Assembly: GCA_001512635.1 (NCBI GenBank) | Contig: LFSA01000058.1 | Location: 1-34,161, forward strand | From: Pelotomaculum sp. DTU098 | Lineage (GTDB): Bacteria; Bacillota; Desulfotomaculia; Desulfotomaculales; Pelotomaculaceae | Length of the DNA stretch: 34,161 nucleotides | Direction of reading: 5' to 3' | The notes under the pieces: generated by a model | Database searches by the model: none | What the model saw: only the letters and a program-made list of their open reading frames with translations | Told to the model about the DNA's origin: nothing | Position numbers and translations under genes: made by a program | Part shown: positions 7,868 to 17,214 of the stretch, in pieces | Layout: every line of letters begins with the position of its first letter | How positions within the stretch are numbered: the first letter of the stretch is position 1

Positions 7868-9037
7868 CTAGGCCTGGACCCGGCGGTCTGAAAAAGAACG
7901 CCGGAGCAGCCCCGGTATATGCCAGAGGAGCCAGCGGTATAATTGCCGGTAGTCCCTGCAACCATTAAGAATTTGCAGTGATTCCGCAAAGGGTTCCCTG
8001 CTGTTAAAAAACATCCCCAGCAGAATCCTTGGAAAGTATTGAAACAACCTGGAAATGAACAATGCTGCCTTCAAGTCAGCACCGAAACTGTGATAACAAT
8101 TGCGCTCGTAGACACCGAGGTTCTGCCGGTTCGGAGGTGCAGACCTGGAAAGCAGGGATGTTGCCGTCGCGGCTGCAAGCCGGCCGGAAGCAATGGCGTA
8201 GCGGATACCTTCTCCGGTAAAGGGGTCTGCAAACCCGGCGGCATCACCCGCCAGGATAATCCCGTCGCTTACTGCGGGGCGGGAAATCCCACCGAGGGGA
8301 ATATGACCCCCCCTGATTCGCCCGCCAACAGCCAGCCCCTTTTCTTTCAAAAAGTCCAAAAACGCAGCCCTGACATGTTTTGTACAGGAGGGCCAGACGC
8401 CGAGTCCGGTTGAAACCCGGTTTCTCTTGGGAAATATCCAGCGGTACCCCACAACAGGGGTGAGCCCGTAGTAGACCTCAACACCTTCTTGCCATGGTAC
8501 ATCCCGCTCTACCGTCCCTATTTCCGAACAAACACAAAAAGCCAGGTCTTTTTTCAAGAAGGGTTTCCGGACAGCCCTGGCCACCGTACTGTAGACACCA
8601 TCCGCCCCGATCACCAGCCGGGCTGTATAAACACGCCCGGAGGTCCGGACAATTACCCCGTTTGTACCGGGGTCTACTTCTATGACCTTCTGCCCCTGCC
8701 TGACTTCTGCTCCGGCAGCCTGGGCCAGGCTGACCAGCCAGAGATCAAAAACATCCCGGGATACCAGCACTATAAAATCCTGCTCAAGCTCTATGGTTAT
8801 TTGCCTGTCACCATAAAAACCGTGAAAAACGGAACACCGCGCCTCGATGATCTCCGGGGGGATGGGTACATCCAGCAGGTTCATTGCAGCTGCGGATATT
8901 GCCCCGGCGCAGGTTTTAGGCCTTGGCAGGAACTCCTTTTCCAGAAGTACGGTTTCCAGACCCAACCGGGCGCATTCCCTCGCCGCTACGGCGCCGGCAG
9001 GCCCCCCGCCCACAACAATCACATCATATTTGCTCAC
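7868..9037 (-). CDS. Geranylgeranyl reductase family FAD-dependent oxidoreductase
   Basis: A 389-residue flavoprotein. An N-terminal Rossmann FAD site reads YDVIVVGGGPAGAVAARECA, with the Glu of VLLEKE binding ribose. GADGVYSTVARAV (mid-protein) and ILAGDAAGFADPFTGEGIRYA (~260-280) are the two further FAD motifs of the PHBH/geranylgeranyl-reductase group. Family members saturate isoprenoid chains of lipids or quinones, and many bacterial members are uncharacterised. An isoprenoid role is conceivable because menaquinone and polyprenyl genes lie in the same window, but they are 11 kb away. The start is the second of two GTG codons (9037), 6 nt after AAGGGGGT; the first GTG touches the ribosome site. 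It is a single-gene unit. Confidence 0.85.
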   Translation of the reverse strand: MSKYDVIVVGGGPAGAVAARECARLGLETVLLEKEFLPRPKTCAGAISAAAMNLLDVPIPPEIIEARCSVFHGFYGDRQITIELEQDFIVLVSRDVFDLWLVSLAQAAGAEVRQGQKVIEVDPGTNGVIVRTSGRVYTARLVIGADGVYSTVARAVRKPFLKKDLAFCVCSEIGTVERDVPWQEGVEVYYGLTPVVGYRWIFPKRNRVSTGLGVWPSCTKHVRAAFLDFLKEKGLAVGGRIRGGHIPLGGISRPAVSDGIILAGDAAGFADPFTGEGIRYAIASGRLAAATATSLLSRSAPPNRQNLGVYERNCYHSFGADLKAALFISRLFQYFPRILLGMFFNSREPFAESLQILNGCRDYRQLYRWLLWHIPGLLRRSFSDRRVQA

Positions 9038-9440
9038 AAACACACCCCCTTTGCCGCGTCGGGCCTATTATTCCACAAAAGGGGGCAATTAAACCAAAAA
9101 AGGATATTGAACCAGGATCTGAAGCAGGGGAGCACAATAACATCCACTAAGGACGCCAGGGCAGAATGACAGCAATTAAAACCCTGTATGGTATCCAATC
9201 ATTTAATAATAGCTGCGGGAAATCCTTTAGACGCGCCAGTATTGTCCCCCGGACAACAAAGGCCACCTATACGGCGGCCAACTGGTGGCAGGCAGAGGGA
9301 CTTTGCCTGCTGGTATATTATCAAGGCATTTGCCACACTTGGTAAATTATTTTGGAACAAACCCAGGGCAGCCAAACCGTCCTCTGCCCTGCTAAAAAAA
9401 TTTTATTCGTGTACTACCACCAAACCGGTTATTATTAGAT
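9038..9440. other. Gene-free region downstream of selB
   Basis: I see no gene in these ~400 bp. Several short inverted repeats are present: GCCACC (9262-9267) with GGTGGC (9284-9289), and GCAGGCA (9288-9294) with TGCCTGC (9304-9310). I checked the region for a tRNA-Sec cloverleaf (about 95 nt, UCA anticodon) because selC often sits beside selAB. I found no acceptor/T-arm pair that fits. Confidence 0.4.
9365..9390 (-). terminator. Candidate selAB terminator
   Basis: AGGGCAG (9365-9371) pairs with CTGCCCT (9384-9390). On the minus strand it lies about 50 nt past the selB stop and is followed by GGGTTTGTT, a weak U-tract. Confidence 0.4.
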
Positions 9441-11366
9441 TTAGGCCTGTTCCAGGGCCCGGCCCGGAAGTCGCTTGTCACCGACCCGCCGGGTTATTTT
9501 TTCACGGTCAAAATACTCCAGCAGCGGCAGGGCAAACTTGCGGGAGGTTTGTAAAAGGTCCCGGATTTCGCCCACCGTGATCTCACCCTTTTCCCGGAGG
9601 AGTCCTATCACCTTTTCCCGGGCCTGGTCCAAGACATCCCTTAGAAAATATAGATCGTCCGTGATCTTGACCATAACACCTGTCCTCAGCAGGTACTGAA
9701 GGAGTTCCTGCCCGTAAGCCTCGCTCATGCCCGCGTTCCTGCAGAGTTCAGTCCAGGCAGGGGGCAGAAAGGCAGCTTCCCTCAGGAGCCCGAGAATCCT
9801 GTCAATCTGCTTCTGCTGATCAGGGCCGGGCCTGCTGTCGAAGTCCGGCAGCGCTACTACCTGGGGGCTGACCCTTATCAGGCCGTCCTTCTCCATTTCC
9901 AGGAGCAGTAATTGAAAAGCCTTTGTTGGTATCGCCTGGAACTTGCGGGAACGCAGATCCTCCTTGGGATAACCCTCCCTCAGAGGGTATTCCCGGTGGT
10001 AGGACCTGAGCAAGTCGCTGATTTCAGCAGCCCAGCGCCGGTAAACATCACCTGCTACCAGGTAGGTCCTCCCCTCGGCGATGATCATTTTAACCCGTCC
10101 ATCCCGTTCCAGTTCCCGGGCTGCCTCCAGAATGTCTTCCTCCTCCAGGCCGGTGCTCTTTGCCACTTCGGCCGGTCCCGGTAGTCCCGACAAGCCCGGC
10201 AGGCACTGGCTCAGCAGTTCAACCGGCGTACCCCTTTCCCGGGCTGCCAGAGCATTCAGAACATCGCTGCGAAAACGCCTGTGTTTGCGCCCGGGCAAAG
10301 GGTTAATAACAGTGCCGCCACCAATGGTATGCATGGGCGAATAAGAACGGATTACAAAACGATCACCTTTGTCTGCCACAACCGGCTTTTCCAGCTCCAG
10401 CTGGGCGTAGGCCAGGGAGCCCGGTTTCAATTCTTCCTGATCCAAAAGACGCACCCGGCCCAGGGCCTCTCTTGTACCCAGGAAAAAGCGTACCCGGGCC
10501 CCGTTTTTCAACGGTCTGGGTGCGCTTTTCAAGAGCAGCAGGCGAACATCAAGCCGTTTGGTGGGAAACATGCTATTCATTCCGGCTACCACACTGCCGC
10601 GCTCAATCTGTTCCACCTCAAGGCCGACCAGGTTGACAGCCACCCTTTGACCAGCCTCCGCCACCTCAACCTTTTCACCATGTACTTGCAGAGAACGCAC
10701 CCTGGAAGCCAGCCCCTGGGGCTGAACTTCCACCTGGTCACCCACTTGGAGCGTTCCTGATACCAGCGTGCCGGTGACCACAGTGCCGAAACCAGTTATG
10801 GAAAAAACCCGGTCCACAGGCAGCCTGGGCGGGCCCGTAGCAACCCTGGGCCGGACTTCCCGGGTCATGCTGTCAATCTGTTCCAAAAGCTCCGGGATAC
10901 CCTGGCCTGTAACCGAGGAAACACTGACTACGGGTGCGTTTTCCAGCACAGTGCCTTTTAAAAAATCCCGAACTTCTTCCTGGACCAGCTCCAACCACTC
11001 CTGGTCCACCAGATCGATCTTGGTCAGCACAACAATTCCTTTGGTAACCTGGAGCAACTGGATAATATCCAGGTGTTCGCGGGTCTGGGGCATGACTCCC
11101 TCGTCGGCGGCAATAACCAGGAGAACAAGGTCAAATCCGCCGGCCCCTGCCAGCATATTCTTGATAAAACGTTCATGGCCGGGCACATCGACGATACCCG
11201 CCCTTCGCACTCCGGGCAGGGATAAGGCGGCAAAGCCCAGCTCAATAGAAATCCCGCGGTCTTTTTCTTCTTTCAGCCGGTCTGTATCAATTCCAGTCAG
11301 GGCCTTGACCAGGGCTGTCTTACCGTGGTCTACATGCCCTGCCGTTCCAATAATAAGGTGTTTCAT
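9441..11366 (-). CDS. selB: Selenocysteine-specific elongation factor SelB
   Basis: A translational GTPase that delivers Sec-tRNA(Sec) to UGA codons marked by a downstream SECIS hairpin. It has 641 residues, normal for the bacterial family. The G1 loop [11 protein letters not shown] is at 7-17, G3 DVPGHE at 60-65 and G4 TKID at 115-118. EF-Tu-like domains II and III follow, and then a C-terminal run of winged-helix domains (about residue 375 onward) that binds SECIS RNA. The ATG overlaps the selA stop as ATGA, with AAAGGGA just upstream, so translation is coupled to selA. No tRNA-Sec gene and no evident selenoprotein lie in the window. The organism presumably has Sec enzymes (such as formate dehydrogenase or reductases) elsewhere. 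Confidence 0.96.
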   Translation of the reverse strand: MKHLIIGTAGHVDHGKTALVKALTGIDTDRLKEEKDRGISIELGFAALSLPGVRRAGIVDVPGHERFIKNMLAGAGGFDLVLLVIAADEGVMPQTREHLDIIQLLQVTKGIVVLTKIDLVDQEWLELVQEEVRDFLKGTVLENAPVVSVSSVTGQGIPELLEQIDSMTREVRPRVATGPPRLPVDRVFSITGFGTVVTGTLVSGTLQVGDQVEVQPQGLASRVRSLQVHGEKVEVAEAGQRVAVNLVGLEVEQIERGSVVAGMNSMFPTKRLDVRLLLLKSAPRPLKNGARVRFFLGTREALGRVRLLDQEELKPGSLAYAQLELEKPVVADKGDRFVIRSYSPMHTIGGGTVINPLPGRKHRRFRSDVLNALAARERGTPVELLSQCLPGLSGLPGPAEVAKSTGLEEEDILEAARELERDGRVKMIIAEGRTYLVAGDVYRRWAAEISDLLRSYHREYPLREGYPKEDLRSRKFQAIPTKAFQLLLLEMEKDGLIRVSPQVVALPDFDSRPGPDQQKQIDRILGLLREAAFLPPAWTELCRNAGMSEAYGQELLQYLLRTGVMVKITDDLYFLRDVLDQAREKVIGLLREKGEITVGEIRDLLQTSRKFALPLLEYFDREKITRRVGDKRLPGRALEQA

Positions 11367-12790
11367 TTTATCCCTTTCCCTTCACAGAGGGCGCCCCTGA
11401 CAGCTTCTACCAGCGGCTGCAATTCAGCGTCAGCGATAGTCCGGACATCCAGGAGCAGCTTATCCTCCTGCACCCTGCCCATGACCGCCGGGTCACCCCG
11501 GCGCAGTTTGGTTTGCAGTTCACCTGCTGACTCCTGCACCGGGCGTATCGCCACCAGTACCGAAGGAAGCTCCGCTGTGGGCATCGCTCCGCCTCCCACG
11601 GCTGAGAAACCTTCTTCCAGGCAAATTTCCGCTTTTTCCCCGGCGGCCGCACGCAGCAGCTCAGCCAGACGGGAACCCCTTTGCTGGAGGATGTCCCGGC
11701 TCTCGGTAAGCATCCTCAGGGTGGGAATTTCCCGGATGGCCCACTCCTGATCGAGGTATTCCCGCAAAGTCGCTTCCAGGGCAGCCACTGTCATCTTGTC
11801 AATCCGGACGGCCCTGGTCAACGGGTTTTTCTTCATCCTTTCAATGAGGTCTTTTCTTCCTAAGATAATGCCCGCCTGGGGACCGCCCAGGAGTTTGTCC
11901 CCGCTAAATGTGACCACATCTGGTCCTGCTTCCACCACTTCCCGTACTGTGGGTTCAGAGGGGAGTCCGTAACCGCTGAGGTCAAACAAAAAACCACTGC
12001 CTAAGTCCGACATCACGGGAAGGGAAGCTGACCTGCCTATTTCAACAAGCTCACTGATCGTTGTTTCCCGGGTAAAACCGATAATCCTGTAGTTACTGGT
12101 GTGGACATGGAGCAGCAGGGCAGTGTCCGGGCTGATGGCCTTCCGGTAATCATCCGGGTGGGTTTTGTTTGTGGTTCCCACCTCAACCAGGCGCGCCCCG
12201 CTTTGGGCCATTACATCCGGTACCCGGAAAGAACCTCCGATTTCAACAAGCTGGCCCCTGGATACAATAACTTCCCGTCCCCTGGCCAGTGTGCTCAAGG
12301 CCAGGAGCACCGCCGCCGCATTGTTGTTCACCACCAGGACCGCTTCAGCGCCCGTCAATGTTTTCAGCAACCCCTCCAGGTGAGCATACCTGGAACCTCG
12401 CCGCCCGCTTTCCAGGTCAAGCTCGATGTTCGAGTAACTGGAAGCCACATCGTTGATAGCCTGCCTGGCCCGCTCGCTGAGGAGGGCGCGTCCCATATTT
12501 GTATGCAGCACAACCCCTGTGGCATTGATAACCGGGCGCAGGTTGGGACGAGCAGACTGCCTTACGGCACAGAGGGTTTCCCGGACCGTTTGCTCCAGGA
12601 TAAACTCTTTTCCCTTATTTTCATCGTCCGGCCTAAGTCCTGCCAGGAGCCGCCGCCGCTCCCTTTCCAGGACATCCCGGACAGCCTGGACCACGACGCT
12701 GCGCGGCTGCCCTTCCAGTTCTTTAACCAGCCTTGCGTCCCGGAGAACTTCGTCAACAGACGGCAGCATCCTCAGCAATTCCGTACCCAC
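11363..12790 (-). CDS. selA: L-seryl-tRNA(Sec) selenium transferase SelA
   Basis: A PLP enzyme that converts Ser-tRNA(Sec) to Sec-tRNA(Sec) with selenophosphate. It has 475 residues and matches bacterial SelA over its length: an N-terminal helical tRNA-binding domain ([12 protein letters not shown] onward), [20 protein letters not shown] (~87-106), [11 protein letters not shown] (~155-165) and the PLP lysine in [13 protein letters not shown] (Lys299, close to the E. coli position). The start is GTG at 12790 after a weak GGGGGGATC; ATG at codon 8 is an alternative. It heads the selA-selB operon, divergent from purL, with roughly 400 bp between the two start codons. Confidence 0.95.
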   Translation of the reverse strand: MGTELLRMLPSVDEVLRDARLVKELEGQPRSVVVQAVRDVLERERRRLLAGLRPDDENKGKEFILEQTVRETLCAVRQSARPNLRPVINATGVVLHTNMGRALLSERARQAINDVASSYSNIELDLESGRRGSRYAHLEGLLKTLTGAEAVLVVNNNAAAVLLALSTLARGREVIVSRGQLVEIGGSFRVPDVMAQSGARLVEVGTTNKTHPDDYRKAISPDTALLLHVHTSNYRIIGFTRETTISELVEIGRSASLPVMSDLGSGFLFDLSGYGLPSEPTVREVVEAGPDVVTFSGDKLLGGPQAGIILGRKDLIERMKKNPLTRAVRIDKMTVAALEATLREYLDQEWAIREIPTLRMLTESRDILQQRGSRLAELLRAAAGEKAEICLEEGFSAVGGGAMPTAELPSVLVAIRPVQESAGELQTKLRRGDPAVMGRVQEDKLLLDVRTIADAELQPLVEAVRGALCEGKGIK

Positions 12791-13196
12791 GGCTCGGATC
12801 CCCCCAATTGTGCCAGCTTATTTCTTATATACCAGGTAATTTCTTTATATGCTATTGTAAAATTATATGGCAGCATCACCCTAAAAGCAAGTACCCTGAT
12901 TCTTTGCCTGGTACTTCCGGACAATTGACGCGCGGTTGTTTTAGCGAGACAATTGCCGGGCTGTGATCTAATCACATCCTGACAAGAGTACTGGCACCAA
13001 AAACCTTTGTCATAAGAGCGGGCGTTATATATAATATAAAGGCGAGAGAAACCTAAATCCAATCATTTAACCCACAGAGCAGCGGTTATTGTTTATTTTC
13101 TGGAACAAGGCAGGAAATGGTCGAACCCTGTCATATAAACTTTTATACACCAGGGATTTCCCTTTTCTGGTTGCTCCCTTAGAACAGGAGGTTAAG
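12791..13196. other. Divergent selA / purL promoter region and purL leader
   Basis: This region has no convincing gene. It holds the purL promoter (annotated separately) and a leader of about 155 nt before purL. I looked for purine, PRPP and ZTP riboswitch signatures in that leader and did not recognise one. The plus-strand reading frame continues through the leader, but the coding part starts at the AGGAGG site near 13186. Confidence 0.45.
13007..13035 (+). promoter_or_regulatory. Sigma-A-type promoter for purLQ
   Basis: TTGTCA (13007-13012) and a perfect TATAAT (13030-13035) are separated by exactly 17 bp. This predicts transcription starting near 13042. It is the clearest housekeeping promoter in the window and faces purL. 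PurR-type control cannot be judged from the sequence alone. Confidence 0.75.
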
Positions 13197-16037
13197 ATGA
13201 TGATCCAGGAAGTGCGGGTTACGAACTTACCTGAATTACCCGACAGCAAGGGAGAAAAAATCCTTTACGATATCAACAACGCCCTGGGTATCCAAAGTGT
13301 TGAAAAAGTCAGGACTGCCCGGGTTTTTCGTTTTGAGGGCATCAGTGAGGAGGATGCCGAATACCTGGCCCAAAAGCTGCTGGCCGAGGATGTGTTTCAG
13401 GAATACCGGATTAACAGCCCCGTCCTCGAAGATGCCGACGTGGTACTGGAAGTCGCTTACAAACCAGGGGTGATGAACCCGGAGGCGGCATCCCTGCTCA
13501 AGTCGGCAGCCGACCTGGGAGTCAAGGGCCTTGTGGCCGCCGACTCCAGCTGGAACTATGGCTTTTACGGCAGCAATATCAGCAAAACAGATATTGACCG
13601 GATCGTGAACAGCCTGCTGGTCAACGCAACGGTGGAATATGTCGTCAGGGAAAAACCGAAAACCCTGATTATCCAGGGAACACCCGGTCCCACCGAAATC
13701 ATTCCCATCCGCAAGATGAATGACAACGAGCTCCTCAACCTGAGCCAGGACAAGCTCTTTTTAAACCTGGAGGAAATGAAGGTCATTCAAAACTACTTTA
13801 CCAGTATCGGCCGTGACCCAACCGATTGCGAAATCGAGATTATCGCCCAGACCTGGTCGGAACACTGCGTCCACAAGACCTTTAAAGCAAAGCTAATCGT
13901 AGACGGGAAAGAAAAAGAGCCCCTCTTCCAGCGGCTGAAGGAAGCTACGGAAGAGATCGGGCACCCGCTGGTTCTCTCGGCTTTCGTGGACAATTCCGGC
14001 GTCTTTGAATTCTACGACGGACTGGCCATTTGCGGCAAAGTGGAAACACACAACTCGCCATCCGCCATTGAGCCTTACGGTGGGGCCATGACCGGCAGCG
14101 GCGGCGTTTTCCGGGACATCATGGGAACCGGCCAGGGGGCAAAGGTACTGGCATCTACGGATATGTTTTGTTTTGCCCCTCCCTGGATGCCCCAGGAGGA
14201 AATTCCCCCCGGCTGCCTGCACCCCCACTACCTTTTGAGGCGGGTGGTGGACGGAGTCAAGGACTACGGCAACAGGATGGGTATTCCCACCAACAACGGC
14301 TCGGTCCATTTTCACAGGGATTTTAGGGCCAAACCCACGGTTATTGTAGGCGCTTACGGCATTCTTCCCGTTGCAACCTGCCGTAAAGGCAGCCCCAAAC
14401 CCGGCGATCTGGTGGTGGCCATGGGCGGGCGCACCGGAAGGGACGGCATTCACGGCGCCACCTTTTCCAGCGGGGAAATGACGGACAGGACCATCGAGGT
14501 CAATGCCAGCGCAGTCCAGATTGGTCACCCCATCGAGGAAAAGCGCATGTTTGACGCCATCCTGGCTGCCAGGGACGAGGGCCTGATCAGGGCCATCACC
14601 GACTGCGGCGCCGGGGGATTTGCTTCTGCGGTAGGCGAAATGGGCTCTAAAACCGGAGCCTGCATCGCCCTGGACCGGGCGCCCCTGAAATACCCGGGCC
14701 TGGCGCCCTGGGAGATCCTGCTCTCGGAAAGCCAGGAGCGGATGGTGCTGGCAGTGGATCCTGCCAACTGGGAGCGCCTCCAGGAAATATGCCGGAACTA
14801 CAACGTGGAAGCAACCGTCCTGGGCAAATTTACAGATGACCACCATTTTACCGCCACCTATGAAGGCCGGACAGTGATGGACCTGGATATGGAGTTTCTT
14901 CATAACGGACTGCCTCAACGGGTTATGCAAGCCGCCTGGAAGCAGCCATCCCTTGCTGAACCGGAGGTCGAGCCGCCCTGGGACTGGGGCGAGCTTTTTG
15001 CCCGGGTGCTGGGCCACCTCAATGTGTGCTCTAAAGAACCCATTGTCCGGGTATACGACCACGGAGTGCAGGGGACCAACACCCTACCGCCCTTTGACGG
15101 GGTGAACGGGGACGGGCCCAACGACGCTGCCATCATTACCCCTGTCTACGGAAAACCCTACGGCATGATTATAGCCCACGGCCTGAATCCCGTATTAAAT
15201 ATAATCAACCCCTACTACGGAAGCCTGTGGGCAGCTGCCGAGGCAACCGCCAACGCAGTGGCCTGTGGCGCCAATCCTGCAGAAATGGCGCTTATCGATA
15301 ATTTCATCTGGCCCTTCCCGGACGAAGAATCCCTGGGCGCCCTGGACCTGGCGGTTGACGCCTGCGTGAACTTTTCCCGGGCTACAGGTATGCCCTTCAT
15401 CTCGGGAAAAGACAGCCTCTCCAGCACCTACCGGGGCAAGGACGGGAAGGTCATCAAGATTCCGCCGGTCCTTTGCATCTCGGTCTTCGGCCGGATCCCC
15501 GACATTACCCGGACTGTTTCGGCGGACTTCAAGAAACAGGACAGCCAGATTGTCCTGGTGGGTTACCGCAACACCGGTGAGATGGCCGGCTCGGTCTACT
15601 ACGACTTACTGGGAATAGTGGGAAGCAACCTGCCCAAAATCGACCCCGTAGCCCTGACCAGGGTTTATAAAGCCCTTCATAGGGCCATAAACACGGGCAA
15701 AGTCCTGGCCTGCCACGATTTGAGCGAAGGCGGGCTGGCGGCTGCCCTGGCTGAAATGTGTTTCGGGGGCGGCCTTGGCGCAACCATCAAAATTGATGAA
15801 GCTGAAAAAGCAGAGTTCTTCCTCTTTAACGAAACGGCCGGCTGTTTTTTGGTGGAGATTTCGCAGAACACCGATCCGGCTGAAACTTTTGGAGACATCC
15901 CCTGGACTGTAATCGGCAAAACAGTTCCGGCCCAGTTTATCACTGCCGAACAGCGGGGAGAGACCCTTTTTTCACTGAATCTGGAGGATTTAAAAGAAGC
16001 CTGGCAGCGGCCGATGAAGGAGGTCTTCCGTTCATGA
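13197..16037 (+). CDS. purL: FGAM synthase PurL with fused N-terminal PurS-like domains
   Basis: The ATP-dependent synthetase subunit of phosphoribosylformylglycinamidine synthase (fourth step of purine synthesis), 946 residues from ATG 13197. AGGAGG (13186-13191) fits either ATG 13197 or 13200. The first ~200 residues look like two PurS-type modules in tandem: one from VRVTNLPEL to about residue 75, and a second starting at VLEVAYKPGVMNPEAASLL. Canonical PurL motifs follow: TWSEHCVHKTFKA, VETHNSPSAIEPYGGAMTGS, GTGQGAKVLAS, a central AIR-synthase repeat and a second half with ISGKDSLSSTY. There is no glutaminase domain; PurQ is the next gene, overlapping by 4 nt. It is therefore intermediate between the small PurL+PurS+PurQ system and the fully fused enzyme. 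No other pur gene is adjacent. Confidence 0.94.
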   Translation: MMIQEVRVTNLPELPDSKGEKILYDINNALGIQSVEKVRTARVFRFEGISEEDAEYLAQKLLAEDVFQEYRINSPVLEDADVVLEVAYKPGVMNPEAASLLKSAADLGVKGLVAADSSWNYGFYGSNISKTDIDRIVNSLLVNATVEYVVREKPKTLIIQGTPGPTEIIPIRKMNDNELLNLSQDKLFLNLEEMKVIQNYFTSIGRDPTDCEIEIIAQTWSEHCVHKTFKAKLIVDGKEKEPLFQRLKEATEEIGHPLVLSAFVDNSGVFEFYDGLAICGKVETHNSPSAIEPYGGAMTGSGGVFRDIMGTGQGAKVLASTDMFCFAPPWMPQEEIPPGCLHPHYLLRRVVDGVKDYGNRMGIPTNNGSVHFHRDFRAKPTVIVGAYGILPVATCRKGSPKPGDLVVAMGGRTGRDGIHGATFSSGEMTDRTIEVNASAVQIGHPIEEKRMFDAILAARDEGLIRAITDCGAGGFASAVGEMGSKTGACIALDRAPLKYPGLAPWEILLSESQERMVLAVDPANWERLQEICRNYNVEATVLGKFTDDHHFTATYEGRTVMDLDMEFLHNGLPQRVMQAAWKQPSLAEPEVEPPWDWGELFARVLGHLNVCSKEPIVRVYDHGVQGTNTLPPFDGVNGDGPNDAAIITPVYGKPYGMIIAHGLNPVLNIINPYYGSLWAAAEATANAVACGANPAEMALIDNFIWPFPDEESLGALDLAVDACVNFSRATGMPFISGKDSLSSTYRGKDGKVIKIPPVLCISVFGRIPDITRTVSADFKKQDSQIVLVGYRNTGEMAGSVYYDLLGIVGSNLPKIDPVALTRVYKALHRAINTGKVLACHDLSEGGLAAALAEMCFGGGLGATIKIDEAEKAEFFLFNETAGCFLVEISQNTDPAETFGDIPWTVIGKTVPAQFITAEQRGETLFSLNLEDLKEAWQRPMKEVFRS

Positions 16038-16816
16038 AAAAACCCCGCGTATGCGTGCTCCGCACAGACGGCATCAACTGTGACGAAGAAACATTTTACG
16101 CCTTTGAAAAAGCCGGGGCGGAGTGCAAAATGGTGCACGTAAACCAGATCCGGAGCGGCAGCGAAAAACTGGCCTCCTACCAGATTTTAGTCCTGCCCGG
16201 CGGCTTTTCTTACGGTGACGACGTCCATTCAGGCAAGATCCTCGCTGTGGAATTGACTTCCTTTATGAAAGAACAGCTGGAGTCCTTTGTGGAAGCGAAT
16301 AAACTCGTGCTCGGAATCTGCAACGGCTTCCAGGTACTGGTGCGAACCGGGCTCCTGCCTGACAGGAAAATTGGTCAAATCAAAACCACCCTGATGGCCA
16401 ACGACAGCAGCCACTTCGAGTGCCGCTGGGTCAACCTGCTGGTTGAACGCAGCCACTGCGTCTTTACCCGCGGGCTGGAGGGAAGCCTGCTCAGCATCCA
16501 GGTCGCCCACGGGGAAGGCAAGTTTTACACAGACCCGGTAACTCTACAGGAAATAGAAAACCGCGGCCAGGTGGTGTTCCGTTACGCCGGCACCGATGGC
16601 CGGCCCACGGTGCTGTACCCGGCCAACCCCAACGGCTCCCTGAACGCCATCGCCGGTATCTGCGACTCAACGGGACGAATCTTGGGCATGATGCCCCACC
16701 CGGAAAGGTATGTTGAAAGGACCCAGCACCCAAACTGGCGCAGGATGCCTGCTGATACTGTTCCCCATGGACTGGCCATCTTTAAAAACGCCGTGGATTA
16801 CGCCCGGCAGTCTTAA
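16034..16816 (+). CDS. purQ: FGAM synthase glutaminase subunit PurQ
   Basis: A class I glutamine amidotransferase that supplies ammonia to PurL. 260 residues, longer than the ~225 of the small PurQ that works with PurS. The oxyanion region is VLPGGFSYGDDVHSGKIL (~56-73), the nucleophile is Cys in LGICNGFQVL (~93-102) where small PurQ usually has GNCNG, and the His-Glu pair is in MPHPERY. The start ATG overlaps the purL stop (ATGA), typical of translationally coupled subunits, and the ribosome site AAGGAGG lies inside purL. The longer size matches the glutaminase region of large fused PurL enzymes and fits its PurSS-L partner. Confidence 0.94.
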   Translation: MKKPRVCVLRTDGINCDEETFYAFEKAGAECKMVHVNQIRSGSEKLASYQILVLPGGFSYGDDVHSGKILAVELTSFMKEQLESFVEANKLVLGICNGFQVLVRTGLLPDRKIGQIKTTLMANDSSHFECRWVNLLVERSHCVFTRGLEGSLLSIQVAHGEGKFYTDPVTLQEIENRGQVVFRYAGTDGRPTVLYPANPNGSLNAIAGICDSTGRILGMMPHPERYVERTQHPNWRRMPADTVPHGLAIFKNAVDYARQS

Positions 16817-17094
16817 TAAGGGGCATGGAAAACAAGCGTCATAAGTGTTCTCGTAGAATAGACGTTTTATCATCCTTCTACTGGTACCGCACCGGCAACA
16901 TGAATGTTTATACCGCTGCTATAAGCAATAAGGCAAAACCAGCCCGGTTACGCCAGGCATCAGAGGAATCACCCGGCAAGCTCAATGTTACCATATTGCG
17001 GGATTACAAGGTAATGCAGCTACAGTATGGACAACCAGCCTGGAAATAGACATTCCTACCATGCTGGTGCCGCGCCGGCGGTACAGATGTTAAC
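16817..17094. other. Gene-free region after purQ with an imperfect direct repeat
   Basis: I see no recognisable gene. A 74-codon frame at 16825-17049 starts 9 bp after purQ but resembles nothing and has a badly spaced ribosome site. A segment near 16872-16900 (CTGGTACCGCACCGGC) recurs imperfectly near 17062-17080 (CTGGTGCCGCGCCGGC), about 180 bp apart, with similar flanks. It may be a decayed repeat. Confidence 0.3.
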
Positions 17095-17095
17095 T

Positions 17096-17140
17096 AAAAA
17101 AGACCTGCATTGACTTAAAAAAGACCTGCGGGTCTTTTTT
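17096..17140 (+). terminator. purLQ terminator preceded by a duplicated arm
   Basis: AAAAAAGACC (17117-17126) pairs with GGTCTTTTTT (17131-17140) around TGCG, a textbook terminator. The left arm sequence AAAAAAGACCTGC also occurs once more at 17096-17108, so two alternative left arms compete for one right arm. It lies about 75 nt before the hydrogenase start. Confidence 0.8.
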
Positions 17141-17214
17141 ATTTCCTTTTTGTTCATTTTCTTATAAAAAGACTCTTGTATTAAATAAAGCGCCAGGTAA
17201 AAACTATATTTGTT

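Noticed and set aside
9188-9440. Possible tRNA-Sec (selC) next to selB
   Set aside because: Several inverted repeats exist, but no ~8-bp acceptor stem, T-arm GGTTCGA-type loop or UCA anticodon could be assembled.
12772-13062. 96-codon minus-strand frame upstream of selA
   Set aside because: It overlaps the selA start and the purL promoter and looks like nothing known.
9193-13070. 14-bp direct repeat ATCCAATCATTTAA at 9193-9206 and 13057-13070 flanking selAB, as if an inserted block
   Set aside because: A shared 14-mer is expected about once or twice by chance in 34 kb, and nothing else suggests insertion.
13042-13196. Purine, PRPP or ZTP riboswitch in the purL leader
   Set aside because: The leader is long enough, but none of the conserved core sequences was seen.
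13893-15062. 389-codon minus-strand frame inside purL
   Set aside because: It is antisense to conserved PurL catalytic motifs; long shadow frames are expected in GC-rich coding DNA.
16825-17049. 74-codon frame directly after purQ
   Set aside because: No recognisable similarity, the ribosome site is too close to the ATG, and it covers the degenerate repeat; it is treated as non-coding.
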